Below are positions 32,622-40,560 of a DNA stretch of 64,000 nucleotides, one piece after another. The position numbers and the translations under genes were made by a program. Below the pieces are notes generated by a model. That model saw only the letters and a list, made by a program, of their open reading frames with translations. It was not told where the DNA came from and searched no databases. Within the stretch, counting starts at the first letter, position 1, and each line of letters begins with the position of its first letter. This DNA is from Bhargavaea ginsengi (lineage in GTDB: Bacteria > Bacillota > Bacilli > Bacillales_A > Planococcaceae), in contig NZ_FNZF01000003.1 of assembly GCF_900109165.1 (NCBI RefSeq), positions 1 through 64,000 on the forward strand, written 5' to 3'.

Positions 32622-32726
32622 GTGTACTTTCAACAGGTGATGGTGTACTTTCGGTCAAGCTTACTGTACTTTCGCAGACGCTTAGTGTACTTTCGCGCTG
32701 CCTTAGTGTACTTTCATGAAAAATCC
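32622..32726. repeat. 21-bp array, five units, word GTGTACTTTCG
   Basis: Units start at 32622, 32643, 32664, 32685 and 32706, exactly 21 bp apart, each with [GC]TGTACTTTC and about 11 variable bases. The same word recurs at 36501 and 53502. It lies between the end of the transporter gene and a terminator. Confidence 0.9.
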
Positions 32727-32742
32727 CGCTCCCACAGACAAG

Positions 32743-32783
32743 AAATAAGCATGCCGCCCGACACGGGCTGCATGCTTATTTTC
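32743..32783. terminator. Bidirectional terminator
   Basis: AATAAGCATGC paired with GCATGCTTATT plus flanking T/A tracts, between convergent transcripts (transporter and fosB). Confidence 0.8.
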
Positions 32784-33204
32784 ATTCATAAAACGTCATG
32801 TGTGGCTTTTCCTGCCGGTAATAATCCAGCCGATCTTCCAGTGTCCCGGTATGGAACTCGAACTTGTGGCCGTCCGGGTCGGTAAAGTAAACGGACTTGC
32901 GGTCCCGCTCATTCCGTTCACGGCCCGGCAGGATGTTCACGCCGAGCTCCCTGAGCCTGACAACCTCGCCGGCAAAGTCGGCTTCATCGACCGTAAACGC
33001 AATGTGTGTATACGACTCATGGATTTCATTCCGAGGAATGTCCGGCTCCTCATTGAGCGCCAGCCACATCCCGTTCAGGTCAAAATAGGCAGTGGATCTG
33101 CCCTTGACGAGCAGCTTCGCCCCGAACACATCGCTGTAAAAATTAATCGACCGCTCCAGGTCGGACACCGAAAACAAATAATGATTGATTCCCTTGATGG
33201 TCAC
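32782..33204 (-). CDS. fosB: Metallothiol transferase FosB
   Basis: 140 aa, vicinal-oxygen-chelate fold. Metal ligands are at the expected places: His8 ([12 protein letters not shown]), His67 (SYTHIAFTV) and Glu116 (HKFEFHTG). [19 protein letters not shown] and [20 protein letters not shown] are typical of FosB. It adds bacillithiol to fosfomycin, giving resistance. No start-site ambiguity; single gene with its own terminator. Confidence 0.92.
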   Translation of the reverse strand: MTIKGINHYLFSVSDLERSINFYSDVFGAKLLVKGRSTAYFDLNGMWLALNEEPDIPRNEIHESYTHIAFTVDEADFAGEVVRLRELGVNILPGRERNERDRKSVYFTDPDGHKFEFHTGTLEDRLDYYRQEKPHMTFYE

Positions 33205-33231
33205 CTTCGCTCCTCCTCCCTGCCTCCATTA

Positions 33232-33315
33232 TGAATGTGTAGTCTCACGGCGTGAATATGTAATCTCGCTCCATGATTGTGTAAACTCGAGACACGAATG
33301 TGCAATCTCGCGGAT
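33232..33315. repeat. 21-bp array, four units, word TGAATGTGTAATCTCG
   Basis: Units start at 33232, 33253, 33274 and 33295, 21 bp apart. TGAATGTGTAATCTCG or a close variant is conserved, with 5 variable bases. It lies just upstream of fosB. Confidence 0.85.
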
Positions 33316-33371
33316 TCCGCCCCTCAAAATAGAAGCATGCAGCCCTCCCCTGGGCCGCATGCTTCTTCCAT

Positions 33372-33848
33372 TCATTCCACGATCCTTTTCTCCATAAGCA
33401 CATTATTGTGCCAAACACCGTCGCGCATCGCGATTTTCTCACGCACGCCGACGATGCGGAACCCGCACTTTTCATGCAGACGGATACTTGCGGTATTCTC
33501 TTCGAAGATGGCGGCCTGCAGTGTCCAATATCCTGCCCGGCGCGCTTCTTCTTCAAGATGGCGCAGCAGGCTTGTGCCGATGCCGGATCCCCCCGCCCCA
33601 TGCTTTACGTAAACACTCACTTCACCGACACCGCGGTATGCGTTACGCGCGGAGAACGGCGTGAGCGACACCCAGCCGAGGATCTTTCCGCCGTCTTCAT
33701 AGACAAACCGGAGCTCAGGATGGAATTTCCGGTCCCAGCCATCTTCGGAAGGCACACGGGTCTCGAATGTCGCGATGCCCGTAGCCATGCCTTCCCGGTA
33801 AATCTCCAGCACGTCCTCGAAATCTTCACTTCTCACCTTCCGGATCAT
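33372..33848 (-). CDS. GNAT acetyltransferase, ArsN1/PAT-like
   Basis: 158 aa: MIRKVRSEDFEDVLEIYREG, ATFETRVPSEDGWDRKF, EVSVYVKHGAGGSGIGTSLL (acetyl-CoA loop), YWTLQAAIFEENTASIRLHEKCGFRIVGVREKI. This is the phosphinothricin acetyltransferase branch that includes ArsN1, which inactivates the arsenical antibiotic arsinothricin. It closes the minus-strand arsenic operon, 13 nt after the flavoprotein gene, which supports the ArsN1 reading; glufosinate-like substrates remain possible. ATG at 33848 follows GAGGGGAG. Confidence 0.8.
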   Translation of the reverse strand: MIRKVRSEDFEDVLEIYREGMATGIATFETRVPSEDGWDRKFHPELRFVYEDGGKILGWVSLTPFSARNAYRGVGEVSVYVKHGAGGSGIGTSLLRHLEEEARRAGYWTLQAAIFEENTASIRLHEKCGFRIVGVREKIAMRDGVWHNNVLMEKRIVE

Positions 33849-33861
33849 AGGCGCGCTCCCC

Positions 33862-35154
33862 TCAGCAGCAGCCGCCGGCGCCACTATGGCAGACGCCGGT
33901 TTCCGGCAGCACCAACTGTACATTATCCGCGGCTTCCCGGTCTCCGGCAAGAGATGCCGCCACCGAGCGGACTTGCTCATAGCCGGTCGCCATCAGGAAG
34001 GTCGGCGCGCGGCCATACGATTTCGAGCCGACGATGTAGAAGCCTTCCTCCGGCTGGCGCAGCTCTTTCTCGCCATGCGCCGGGACGCTTCCGCAGCTGT
34101 GCAGGTTCGGGTCGATCAGCGGTGCCAATGCAGGCACGGCCTCGGTGATCGCTTCCGCTTCAAACCGGAGCTCTCGGTGGAAACCGAATTCCGGACGGCT
34201 TCCCGTGTTGACGATCAACCGGTCAAACGGCGCCAGGTCCTTGCCGTCTGATGAAAGCACGATGCCGTCCGATTCCCGGATTCCCGTGATCCGGAACGGA
34301 GTGACCACTTCAACCCGGCCGTCCCGCACGTATCCGGCAATCCGCTTGCCGAGTTCCCCGCGGGCTTCGAGCTCGTCATCTTGTCCGCCGCCGAATGCGT
34401 CTTCCACGCGCTTTTTGCGAAGTATCCAGGTAATCTGCGTCTCCGGATGCCGATCCTTGAGCTTCATCAGACTCAGCAGGGAATTGATGGCCGAATGTCC
34501 GCCGCCGACCACGGCGATGCGGCGGTCCGCATACTGCTCCTCATGCGCAAGAACGTCCGGAATCCCGTAATCGATGCGGTCCGCAAGCTCCTTCTCGGCC
34601 TTCAGCAAGACGCCGGTGCTGAGGGCAGGATTCGGATTGCCCCAGGTGCCGGTTGCGTCGATCACCGCTCCGGCCTTCATTTCCCTCGTGCCGTCGGGTG
34701 TTTCCGCATAGATCAGGAACGGCTTCGAAGCTCGTCCGGCCGACTTCATACGGTCGATCCCGTCCCGGGCAATCGCGACGACTTCATGGCGTTCCCAAAT
34801 ATCTGGCGCGAGCAGCTCGGCGAGCGGTGTGAGGTATTCCCCGATCAGCTCCACTCCGGTCGGCAGCTTTTCCGGTTCCGGCTTCTGCCAGCCTGTTTGT
34901 TCAAGCAGACGTCCCGCTGCTTCGTCGACATTGTACCGCCACGGTGAAAACAGCGTGACATGTTCCCACGTACGTACATTTTCGGCGATGCTCCCTTTTT
35001 CGAGAATGAAGAATGGCACGCCCCGCTCTTTCAGGTGGGCGGCAGCCGCGAGGCCAATCGGGCCCGCTCCGATGATTGCAACTTGCAGATCCGGCTCGCA
35101 GCATCCCGTGGACGGATCACAGCAAGCAGCGGGTTGGATGATTTTCAATTCCAT
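33862..35154 (-). CDS. Arsenic-operon flavoprotein monooxygenase (ArsO-like)
   Basis: A 430-aa FAD/NAD(P)-binding protein: first Rossmann motif VAIIGAGPIGLAAAAHLKERG, second IAVVGGGHSAINSLLSL, and a closing GFYIVGSKSYGRAPTFLMATG. Cysteine clusters flank it at both ends (ACCDPSTGCCEPD and CHSGAGGCC), suggesting metal or arsenical binding. Proteins of this layout are found in ars operons as ArsO, a putative flavin monooxygenase of unproven substrate. ATG at 35154. Confidence 0.82.
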   Translation of the reverse strand: MELKIIQPAACCDPSTGCCEPDLQVAIIGAGPIGLAAAAHLKERGVPFFILEKGSIAENVRTWEHVTLFSPWRYNVDEAAGRLLEQTGWQKPEPEKLPTGVELIGEYLTPLAELLAPDIWERHEVVAIARDGIDRMKSAGRASKPFLIYAETPDGTREMKAGAVIDATGTWGNPNPALSTGVLLKAEKELADRIDYGIPDVLAHEEQYADRRIAVVGGGHSAINSLLSLMKLKDRHPETQITWILRKKRVEDAFGGGQDDELEARGELGKRIAGYVRDGRVEVVTPFRITGIRESDGIVLSSDGKDLAPFDRLIVNTGSRPEFGFHRELRFEAEAITEAVPALAPLIDPNLHSCGSVPAHGEKELRQPEEGFYIVGSKSYGRAPTFLMATGYEQVRSVAASLAGDREAADNVQLVLPETGVCHSGAGGCC

Positions 35155-35158
35155 ACGT

Positions 35159-35377
35159 CTACACCTCTTCTTGGATGGAGTCATTGCAGATTCGCTTTAG
35201 GGCCTCTTCATAAGCCGCTTTCGTGTACGCTCCGTAGCGGTTCAGGTCGCCCCGGAAAAACTGCTCTTCGGTCAGCTTCTTCGCTTCTTCCAAGGAACCA
35301 GCCCGGGTCGACAGGAGGAGCCGGAGATACGACAGAAAGTAGTCCGGCGACAGTGCGCCCGCGTTCTTGACGACCAT
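35159..35377 (-). CDS. Small arsenic-operon protein, family not recognised
   Basis: 72 aa, helical: SPDYFLSYLRLLLSTRAGSL, EEAKKLTEEQFFRGDLNRYG, YTKAAYEEALKRICND. It overlaps the end of the HesB-like gene by one base and ends 4 nt before the flavoprotein start, so it is a co-transcribed operon member. No cysteine pair typical of a chaperone. Function unknown; its company suggests an arsenic-related role. Confidence 0.65.
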   Translation of the reverse strand: MVVKNAGALSPDYFLSYLRLLLSTRAGSLEEAKKLTEEQFFRGDLNRYGAYTKAAYEEALKRICNDSIQEEV

Positions 35378-35658
35378 CAGCAGCTCCCGGGCTGGTAGCC
35401 GACCAGCATCAGCCCCATCTCCCCTTCGTTTTCTTCCGCGTGGACCGTCACGTCCGCCAGCATTGCCTTCACCTGCGGATCGACGGCGAACCGGATCCCT
35501 TCCAGTTCCACCTGTTCATCTCCGTCTGCAGGCACCGCAAGCTCAGCGCCCATATTGACGCCGCAGCATCCGGGGACGCCGTAGAAACGGATCGACTTGT
35601 CAGGCTGTTTGGCCTGTACCTCTGTCAGAAACGCTTTTCCTTCTGGTGAGACATTCAT
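35377..35658 (-). CDS. HesB/IscA-like protein in the arsenic operon
   Basis: 93 aa: [58 protein letters not shown], and a C-terminal GYQPGSC. The layout is that of HesB-like proteins, with cysteines in a CC pair and at the C-terminus as potential metal ligands. Starts within the arsC stop region (4-bp overlap). Role in arsenic resistance is unproven; metal or metalloid binding is plausible. Confidence 0.78.
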   Translation of the reverse strand: MNVSPEGKAFLTEVQAKQPDKSIRFYGVPGCCGVNMGAELAVPADGDEQVELEGIRFAVDPQVKAMLADVTVHAEENEGEMGLMLVGYQPGSC

Positions 35659-36077
35659 TTCGATTCCTCCTCCGCGAACTTCCGGATACGCTCGCCGATC
35701 TCGTCGCGAACGCGGCGGAATTCCGCCATGATCTCTTCTTCCGTACCGGTCGCTTTTGCCGGATCGTCAAAGCCCCAGTGCTCCCGGCGGATCGACGGCG
35801 GTGTCATCGGGCAGCGGTCCGCAGCGTCGCCGCACAGCGTCACGATAAAGTCCGCGCGGTTCATTGTTTCCATATCGAGAATATCGGACGTCTGCCCGGA
35901 GATGTCGATCCCCGCTTCGGCCATCGTCTCGACGGCTCTTGGATTCAGCCCGTGCGCCTCGACACCCGCGCTTTTCACTTCCCATTCGTCCCCGAGGTAC
36001 TTCTTGCCGAATCCTTCGGCAATCTGGCTGCGGCACGAGTTGCCCGTGCACAGGAAATAAAGAAGTTTTTTCGTCAT
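35655..36077 (-). CDS. arsC: Thioredoxin-coupled arsenate reductase ArsC
   Basis: 140 aa, low-molecular-weight phosphatase fold. The nucleophile loop is CTGNSCRSQ (Cys10, Cys15), and the resolving cysteines are Cys82 and Cys89 in [11 protein letters not shown], the same numbering as S. aureus pI258 Ars[12 protein letters not shown] is the Asp loop. It reduces arsenate to arsenite with thioredoxin. ATG at 36077 follows GAGGAACCG, 25 nt after arsR. Confidence 0.94.
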   Translation of the reverse strand: MTKKLLYFLCTGNSCRSQIAEGFGKKYLGDEWEVKSAGVEAHGLNPRAVETMAEAGIDISGQTSDILDMETMNRADFIVTLCGDAADRCPMTPPSIRREHWGFDDPAKATGTEEEIMAEFRRVRDEIGERIRKFAEEESK

Positions 36078-36102
36078 GATCGGTTCCTCCTCTGATATCG
36101 GC

Positions 36103-36411
36103 TCAGCATGAAGCTTCAACGGAGCTGCACTGGCAGGCCATGGTTGCCTCAAGCTCATCGATGACTGTTTGGACGATTGGCGTCAACCCTTCTGCCAGCC
36201 GGTAATGCTTCCATGTCCCCCGTTTGCGCTCGGTGACAATGCCGGCTTCCTTCAGCTTGCGCAGATGCTGGCTGACGGCCGGCTGTGAAATGCCGAGCAC
36301 ATCGACAAAGTCACAGACGCACACTTCCCCGCTCTTCAGGCAGGAAAGCACCTTCAGCCGGTTGCTGTCGGCAAGCGCCTTTAATTGCTTCTCCATAAGC
36401 TGAATATCCAT
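36103..36411 (-). CDS. arsR: Arsenic-responsive repressor ArsR
   Basis: 102-aa ArsR/SmtB winged helix: [19 protein letters not shown], then the metal-binding motif [31 protein letters not shown] (Cys31, Cys33 in the DNA-recognition helix). A second cysteine cluster ([10 protein letters not shown]) ends the protein. It should dissociate from the palindrome at 36424-36443 when arsenite binds. First gene of the operon. Confidence 0.93.
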   Translation of the reverse strand: MDIQLMEKQLKALADSNRLKVLSCLKSGEVCVCDFVDVLGISQPAVSQHLRKLKEAGIVTERKRGTWKHYRLAEGLTPIVQTVIDELEATMACQCSSVEASC

Positions 36412-36423
36412 ATGGGCCTCCTT

Positions 36424-36474
36424 ATATAATCGTTTGATTATATTAAGAATACACCCGCGGAATTCATCTGTAAA
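36424..36474 (-). promoter_or_regulatory. ars promoter and ArsR operator
   Basis: Minus-strand -35 TTTACA (36469-36474), 17-bp spacer, -10 TATTCT (36446-36451). Immediately downstream is a perfect 8-4-8 palindrome, ATATAATC-gttt-GATTATAT (36424-36443), then the arsR SD AAGGAGG. Confidence 0.85.
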
Positions 36475-36500
36475 TAACCAAACGCTTATACATTAAGGTT

Positions 36501-36542
36501 GTGTACTTTCAGCGCTCGTTTGTGTACTTTCGCCGCCACTCC
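36501..36542. repeat. 21-bp array, two units, word GTGTACTTTC
   Basis: GTGTACTTTC at 36501 and 36522, 21 bp apart, the same word as at 32622 and 53502. It lies between the ars promoter and the resolvase-like gene. Confidence 0.75.
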
Positions 36543-36585
36543 CGCCCCAAAACGAAAAAGCACGCGGCAGCCCCGTGTGCTTTCC

Positions 36586-37140
36586 TCATTCGTCCCCGTC
36601 CTTCTCCAATGCGAGATAACGGTAGAGCGTCGTTTTCGAGATGTTCGTTTTCTCACGGATTTCCGCCAACGTATACAGGTTGGAGCGGTACATCCGGAGT
36701 GCTTCGCGGACGTTTTTGTCCTTTTTTCGCGGGCGTCCGGTGGAGACGCCCTTTTCCCGTGCGCGGTCGATTCCGGTCTTTGTCGCGAGGCTTACCGTTT
36801 CAGACTGGAACTCCGTGAACATTCGCACCATCTGCTCCAGATTTAACGAGAGCGGCTGATCGGAGTCGATCTCCTCGCGGTGGAACCGGATCACGGCCTT
36901 TTTCTCCGACACCTGCTCAAGCACCACCATGAGATGCGCCGGCGAGTGGGCGAGCGTGACGAGCGATTGGACGTAAATTACATCACCCGCTCCGATCCGT
37001 TCCAGAAGCGCATCCAGCGCATCATTGATCTGGTACTCCTCTTCCTTCACCCATTCATCGACAGGATGGGTACTGAGCGTCTCCTTTTGCGCTGCCATAT
37101 CACGGTCGGACGGCAGGCAACGGATATATGCGTAGTTCAT
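36586..37140 (-). CDS. Resolvase-family protein lacking catalytic residues
   Basis: 184 aa. The overall plan is that of a small serine recombinase with C-terminal HTH: FTEFQSETVSLATKTGIDRAREKGVSTGRPRKK, then TLAEIREKTNISKTTLYRYL. But where active enzymes read YxRVS the N-terminus reads YIRCLPSD, with no Ser in the right place, and the LDRLxRS block reads LVTLAHS, losing both catalytic arginines. It is probably a DNA-binding regulator rather than a recombinase; related proteins such as YneB exist in Bacillus. No inverted target site seen nearby. Confidence 0.75.
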   Translation of the reverse strand: MNYAYIRCLPSDRDMAAQKETLSTHPVDEWVKEEEYQINDALDALLERIGAGDVIYVQSLVTLAHSPAHLMVVLEQVSEKKAVIRFHREEIDSDQPLSLNLEQMVRMFTEFQSETVSLATKTGIDRAREKGVSTGRPRKKDKNVREALRMYRSNLYTLAEIREKTNISKTTLYRYLALEKDGDE

Positions 37141-37263
37141 GATAGACTTCCTTTCCGGAAAAGCTTCGTTCCCATTATAAACGAGAAAGGTCCAAAAGGG
37201 TTCCCTTTTGGAACAAACGATGTTAGAATGTGTCAGTCAGATTACTTTAAAGAGGTGTACCGA

Positions 37264-38730
37264 TTGATAGATACTCTAAAGAAAGAATGGTTCGGCAACG
37301 TCCGCGGGGACATCCTGGCGGGGACCGTAGTCGCCCTTGCCCTGATTCCCGAGGCGATCGCCTTTTCCATCATAGCAGGCGTGGATCCGATGGTCGGCTT
37401 ATATGCCTCCTTCTGCATCGCGGTCATCATCGCCTTTGTCGGCGGCCGGCCTGGTATGATCTCCGCGGCGACTGGCGCGATGGCGCTTCTCATGGTGCCG
37501 CTTGTCCGCGAGCACGGGCTGGACTACCTTCTTGCAGCAACGATCCTCACCGGGGTCATCCAGATCCTCTTCGGTGTGCTGAAGATCGCGAAGCTGATGA
37601 AGTTCATCCCGCGTGCCGTCATGATCGGCTTCGTCAACTCGCTGGCGATCCTGATCTTCATGGCGCAGGTGCCGCATTTCCTTGGCATCAATAATATGAC
37701 CTATGTATTTGTCGCGATTACGCTCGCGATCGTTTATATCGTCCCGCGGTTCTTCCGCGCGATTCCCGCTCCGCTGATCGCGATCGTCATCCTGACGGCA
37801 GTGGCGATCTTCTCGGGGCTCGAGCTCCGTACGGTCGGCGATCTTGGTACGATTTCGCAGACTCTTCCGGCATTCCTCATCCCGAATGTTCCATTCAACC
37901 TGGAGACACTCGCGATCATCTTCCCGTACTCGCTCGCACTCGCGATCGTCGGTCTGCTGGAGTCACTCCTGACCTCACAGATCGTCGACGACATGACGGA
38001 CACGGGAAGCAACAAAAACAAAGAAGCGCGCGGCCAGGGCATCGCAAACGTCATCAACGGATTCTTCGGCGGCATGGCGGGCTGCGCGATGATCGGCCAA
38101 TCGGTCATCAACGTGAAAAGCGGCGGGCGCGGCAGGCTGTCCACGCTGACAGCGGGACTTCTGCTCATGTTCCTGATCATCGTCCTCGGCGACCTCGTCG
38201 TCCAGATTCCGATGCCGGTCCTGGTCGGCATCATGATCATGGTATCGGTCGGCACGTTCGACTGGGGCTCGTTCTCCTACCTCAGGAAAGCGCCGAAAAC
38301 GGACGCGGCGGTCATGGTCGTCACAATGGGAATCGTCGTGGCCACACACGACCTGTCCAAAGGCGTCATCGCCGGCGTGATCCTGAGCGCGATCTTCTTC
38401 GTTGTCAAAATCTCCAAGATCAAGGTCGAGAAAAAGCTGACGGACGCCGGCATCCTGTACAGCGTACAGGGCCAGCTGTTCTTCGCCTCGGTCGAGGACT
38501 TCCTCGCAGGCATCGACCTGACGGAGAAAGATCAGGACATCCGCATCGACTTCACTGACTCCCATGTATGGGATGACTCGGCGGTCGGCGCGATCGACAA
38601 GGCCGTCCTGAAACTCAGGGAAAACGGCAACGACGTCACCATCCAGGGCCTGAACGCCTCCAGCCGGCGGATCATCGACAGGCAGGCGGTCTACACAAGC
38701 GAAACAGCCATCGCGGCCACAACTGAATAA
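37264..38730 (+). CDS. SulP family anion transporter with STAS domain
   Basis: A 488-aa transporter with about 10-12 membrane segments: [36 protein letters not shown] is the SulP signature, followed by [22 protein letters not shown] and [30 protein letters not shown]. The C-terminal ~90 residues are a STAS domain ([20 protein letters not shown]). SulP proteins carry sulfate or bicarbonate; which one is unclear. The TTG start at 37264 follows AAAGAGGTG; upstream in-frame codons have no SD. Confidence 0.92.
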   Translation: MIDTLKKEWFGNVRGDILAGTVVALALIPEAIAFSIIAGVDPMVGLYASFCIAVIIAFVGGRPGMISAATGAMALLMVPLVREHGLDYLLAATILTGVIQILFGVLKIAKLMKFIPRAVMIGFVNSLAILIFMAQVPHFLGINNMTYVFVAITLAIVYIVPRFFRAIPAPLIAIVILTAVAIFSGLELRTVGDLGTISQTLPAFLIPNVPFNLETLAIIFPYSLALAIVGLLESLLTSQIVDDMTDTGSNKNKEARGQGIANVINGFFGGMAGCAMIGQSVINVKSGGRGRLSTLTAGLLLMFLIIVLGDLVVQIPMPVLVGIMIMVSVGTFDWGSFSYLRKAPKTDAAVMVVTMGIVVATHDLSKGVIAGVILSAIFFVVKISKIKVEKKLTDAGILYSVQGQLFFASVEDFLAGIDLTEKDQDIRIDFTDSHVWDDSAVGAIDKAVLKLRENGNDVTIQGLNASSRRIIDRQAVYTSETAIAATTE

Positions 38731-38746
38731 CAACCAATCCCACAAG

Positions 38747-38775
38747 GCGGCTCCGGAATCCAATCCGGAGCCGTC
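38747..38775 (+). terminator. Terminator of the SulP gene
   Basis: GGCTCCGGA paired with TCCGGAGCC, followed by GTCTTCTT. Confidence 0.75.
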
Positions 38776-38778
38776 TTC

Positions 38779-38862
38779 TTGGTCTTTCGTTGTCTCTGCC
38801 TGGTCTTTCGCTGCCCTCCCCTGGACATTCATCGCCTCCGCCTGGTCTTTCACCATTGATAT
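38779..38862. repeat. 21-bp array, four units, word CTGGTCTTTCG
   Basis: Units start at 38779, 38800, 38821 and 38842, 21 bp apart, with [CT]TGGTCTTTC conserved and about 11 variable bases. The last unit runs into the -35 box of the hxlR promoter. Confidence 0.85.
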
Positions 38863-38883
38863 AATTTATATACCAGATATAAT
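38856..38883 (+). promoter_or_regulatory. Promoter of the hxlR-dsbA pair
   Basis: TTGATA (38856-38861), 16-bp spacer, TATAAT (38878-38883). AT-rich inverted repeats (TATATACC, AAGTATAC) around the -10 could be the HxlR operator. Confidence 0.75.
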
Positions 38884-38917
38884 AAGTATACAAAACACCC
38901 ACCAAGGAGGAGTGCCC

Positions 38918-39259
38918 TTGCAGACCTGTCCCTATATGGAGGCCGCGTTCCAGATCCTCGGCAAGAAGTGGAACGGCCAGCTGGTCCACTACCTGTGGTC
39001 ACGAGACAATCATGCCGCACACTTCTCGGAGATGAAGCAGGACCTCGCGGGCATGACGCCCCGCGCGCTTTCGCTCAAGCTCACCGAACTGGCCGAAGCC
39101 GGCCTCATCGAGAAAACCGTCCACCAGAAGCCGTCCGTCAGCATCCGCTACCGACTGACCGACAAAGGCGCGGCGCTCGCCGAAAGCCTCCAGCCCATCC
39201 AGGAATGGGCGCAACAGCATCTCAACGTACAACTCACCCCAACAAAGGAGGAGCAATGA
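38918..39259 (+). CDS. HxlR family transcriptional regulator
   Basis: 113 aa: QTCPYMEAAFQILGKKWNGQLVHYL, HFSEMKQDLAGMTPRALSLKLTELAEAGLIEK, RYRLTDKGAALAESL. This is the HxlR/MarR-like winged helix. The N-terminal Cys (TCPY) matches the redox-sensing cysteine of YodB/HypR-type members, and it is paired with a thiol oxidoreductase gene, so thiol stress sensing is plausible. TTG at 38918 is 8 nt after AAGGAGG; GTG at 38912 is too close to it. Confidence 0.88.
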   Translation: MQTCPYMEAAFQILGKKWNGQLVHYLWSRDNHAAHFSEMKQDLAGMTPRALSLKLTELAEAGLIEKTVHQKPSVSIRYRLTDKGAALAESLQPIQEWAQQHLNVQLTPTKEEQ

Positions 39260-40185
39260 TGAACAAGAACAACCTGATCTGCGACATGGAGACCGGCGTG
39301 TGCGGCGTGCCGGGAGAGGAAAACACGACCGGCTTCCAGATGCTCGACTTCAGCAAGCCGAAGGAAAAAGTTGACCTGTACTACGTAACCGACCCGATCT
39401 GCTCGCACTGCTGGGCACTTGAGCCTCAGTTCCGCGCTTTCACAGAGCTCTATGCCGACCATCTGAACGTCCATACGGTCATGGGCGGCCTGCTTGAAAA
39501 ATGGGACGGATTCGCCGACCGCGCCAACGGAATTTCCGGGCCGGCAGACGTCGCGTCGCACTGGCGGGAAGTCGGCGAGCACAGCCGGATGCCGATCGAC
39601 GGCTCGCTCTGGCACACGGATCCTGTTACATCATCGTTCATCCCGTCCCGCGTGTTCAAGACCGTCCAAAAATACGACCCGTCTCTTGCGCCTGTTTTCC
39701 TGCGCCGTGCTCGCGAGGAACTGTTCGCCTTTAACCGCAACATTTCCGACGCCGGCGTCCTGAAGGAAATTGTAGACGGACTCGGCCTTGATGGAGACGC
39801 CATCGTGAAGGAATCCGAAACACCAGAAGCGCAGCAGCTTCTCCAAGAGGACTTCCGTACGGCGGCCACGCTCGGCGCCCGTGGCTTCCCGACAATCGTT
39901 CTTGTGAACAAGGAGCAGCAAGGCGTGAAAATTGTCGGTGCCCGCCCGCTCGAGGCATACGAAGAAGCCCTGAAACAAGTTCTCACCGAAGGTGCGCCGA
40001 AAGCAGCGGATACGCCGAGCCTCCAGACCGTCCTGAGGAAAGAAAAGCGGCTCTTCTCCAAAGAGATTGAAGTCCTCTACAATATCTCTCAGGCCGAAGT
40101 GGACAGCTTCGTCGCGAGTGAGCTTCCTGACGGCTCGTTTGAAATCGAAAAAGTTCTCGGCGAAACGATTTTCCTGCTGAAGTAA
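39256..40185 (+). CDS. DsbA/FrnE-like thiol oxidoreductase
   Basis: 309 aa: YVTDPICSHCWALEPQFRAF holds the CxxC active site (Cys49, Cys52) of the DsbA family; the cis-Pro region is ATLGARGFPTIVLV. An N-terminal extra pair (Cys9 and Cys16 in LICDMETGVC) resembles the SpxH/YjbH group, which helps ClpXP degrade Spx. The C-terminal ~70 residues form an extra HTH-like module. Start ATG at 39256 overlaps the hxlR stop. Probably a cytosolic redox adaptor induced by its neighbour's inactivation. Confidence 0.85.
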   Translation: MMNKNNLICDMETGVCGVPGEENTTGFQMLDFSKPKEKVDLYYVTDPICSHCWALEPQFRAFTELYADHLNVHTVMGGLLEKWDGFADRANGISGPADVASHWREVGEHSRMPIDGSLWHTDPVTSSFIPSRVFKTVQKYDPSLAPVFLRRAREELFAFNRNISDAGVLKEIVDGLGLDGDAIVKESETPEAQQLLQEDFRTAATLGARGFPTIVLVNKEQQGVKIVGARPLEAYEEALKQVLTEGAPKAADTPSLQTVLRKEKRLFSKEIEVLYNISQAEVDSFVASELPDGSFEIEKVLGETIFLLK

Positions 40186-40259
40186 GCACTGGAAAATATC
40201 TCATCGAATCGTTTTGTCTCCAGCGGTTATTCTAACTGCACAAAGGAGGCGAGACAAAC

Positions 40260-40463
40260 ATGCCAAACAACAACAATTCCAACAAACTCGTTGTACCGGG
40301 CGTACGCCAGGCACTCGACCAGATGAAGGAAGAGATTGCACAAGAATTCGGCGTTCAGCTGGGTGAAAATGCGACAGCGCGTGCCAACGGTTCCGTCGGC
40401 GGAGAAATCACGAAGCGCCTGATCGCCCAAGCTCAGCAGCAAATGAAAAACGGCGGCCAGTAA
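40260..40463 (+). CDS. Alpha/beta-type small acid-soluble spore protein
   Basis: 67 aa: [47 protein letters not shown] is the canonical alpha/beta SASP, including the GPR protease site (EIAQEFG). SASPs coat spore DNA and protect it from UV and heat. Direct evidence that the host makes endospores. SD AAAGGAGGCG; sporulation-specific promoter not identified. Confidence 0.95.
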   Translation: MPNNNNSNKLVVPGVRQALDQMKEEIAQEFGVQLGENATARANGSVGGEITKRLIAQAQQQMKNGGQ

Positions 40464-40506
40464 TCCGCCCTTAGTCTGTCCATAACATGAATCCGCTATG
40501 TAAGCC

Positions 40507-40549
40507 GAACCGCCGGAGGGCCTTCAACCCTGCCGGCGGTTCTTGTTTT
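40507..40549. terminator. Terminator between sasp and gerC
   Basis: GAACCGCCGG paired with CCGGCGGTTC, then TTGTTTTG. Confidence 0.85.
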
Positions 40550-40560
40550 GTCTGTTGGCT

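Noticed and set aside
32604-32885. Plus-strand frame with VYFR heptads
   Set aside because: Same array artefact; it runs through a terminator into the fosB 3' end.
37975-38856. 293-codon minus-strand frame opposite the SulP gene
   Set aside because: Shadow of a biased coding region, composition-only, with an Asp/Ala-rich nonsense product.
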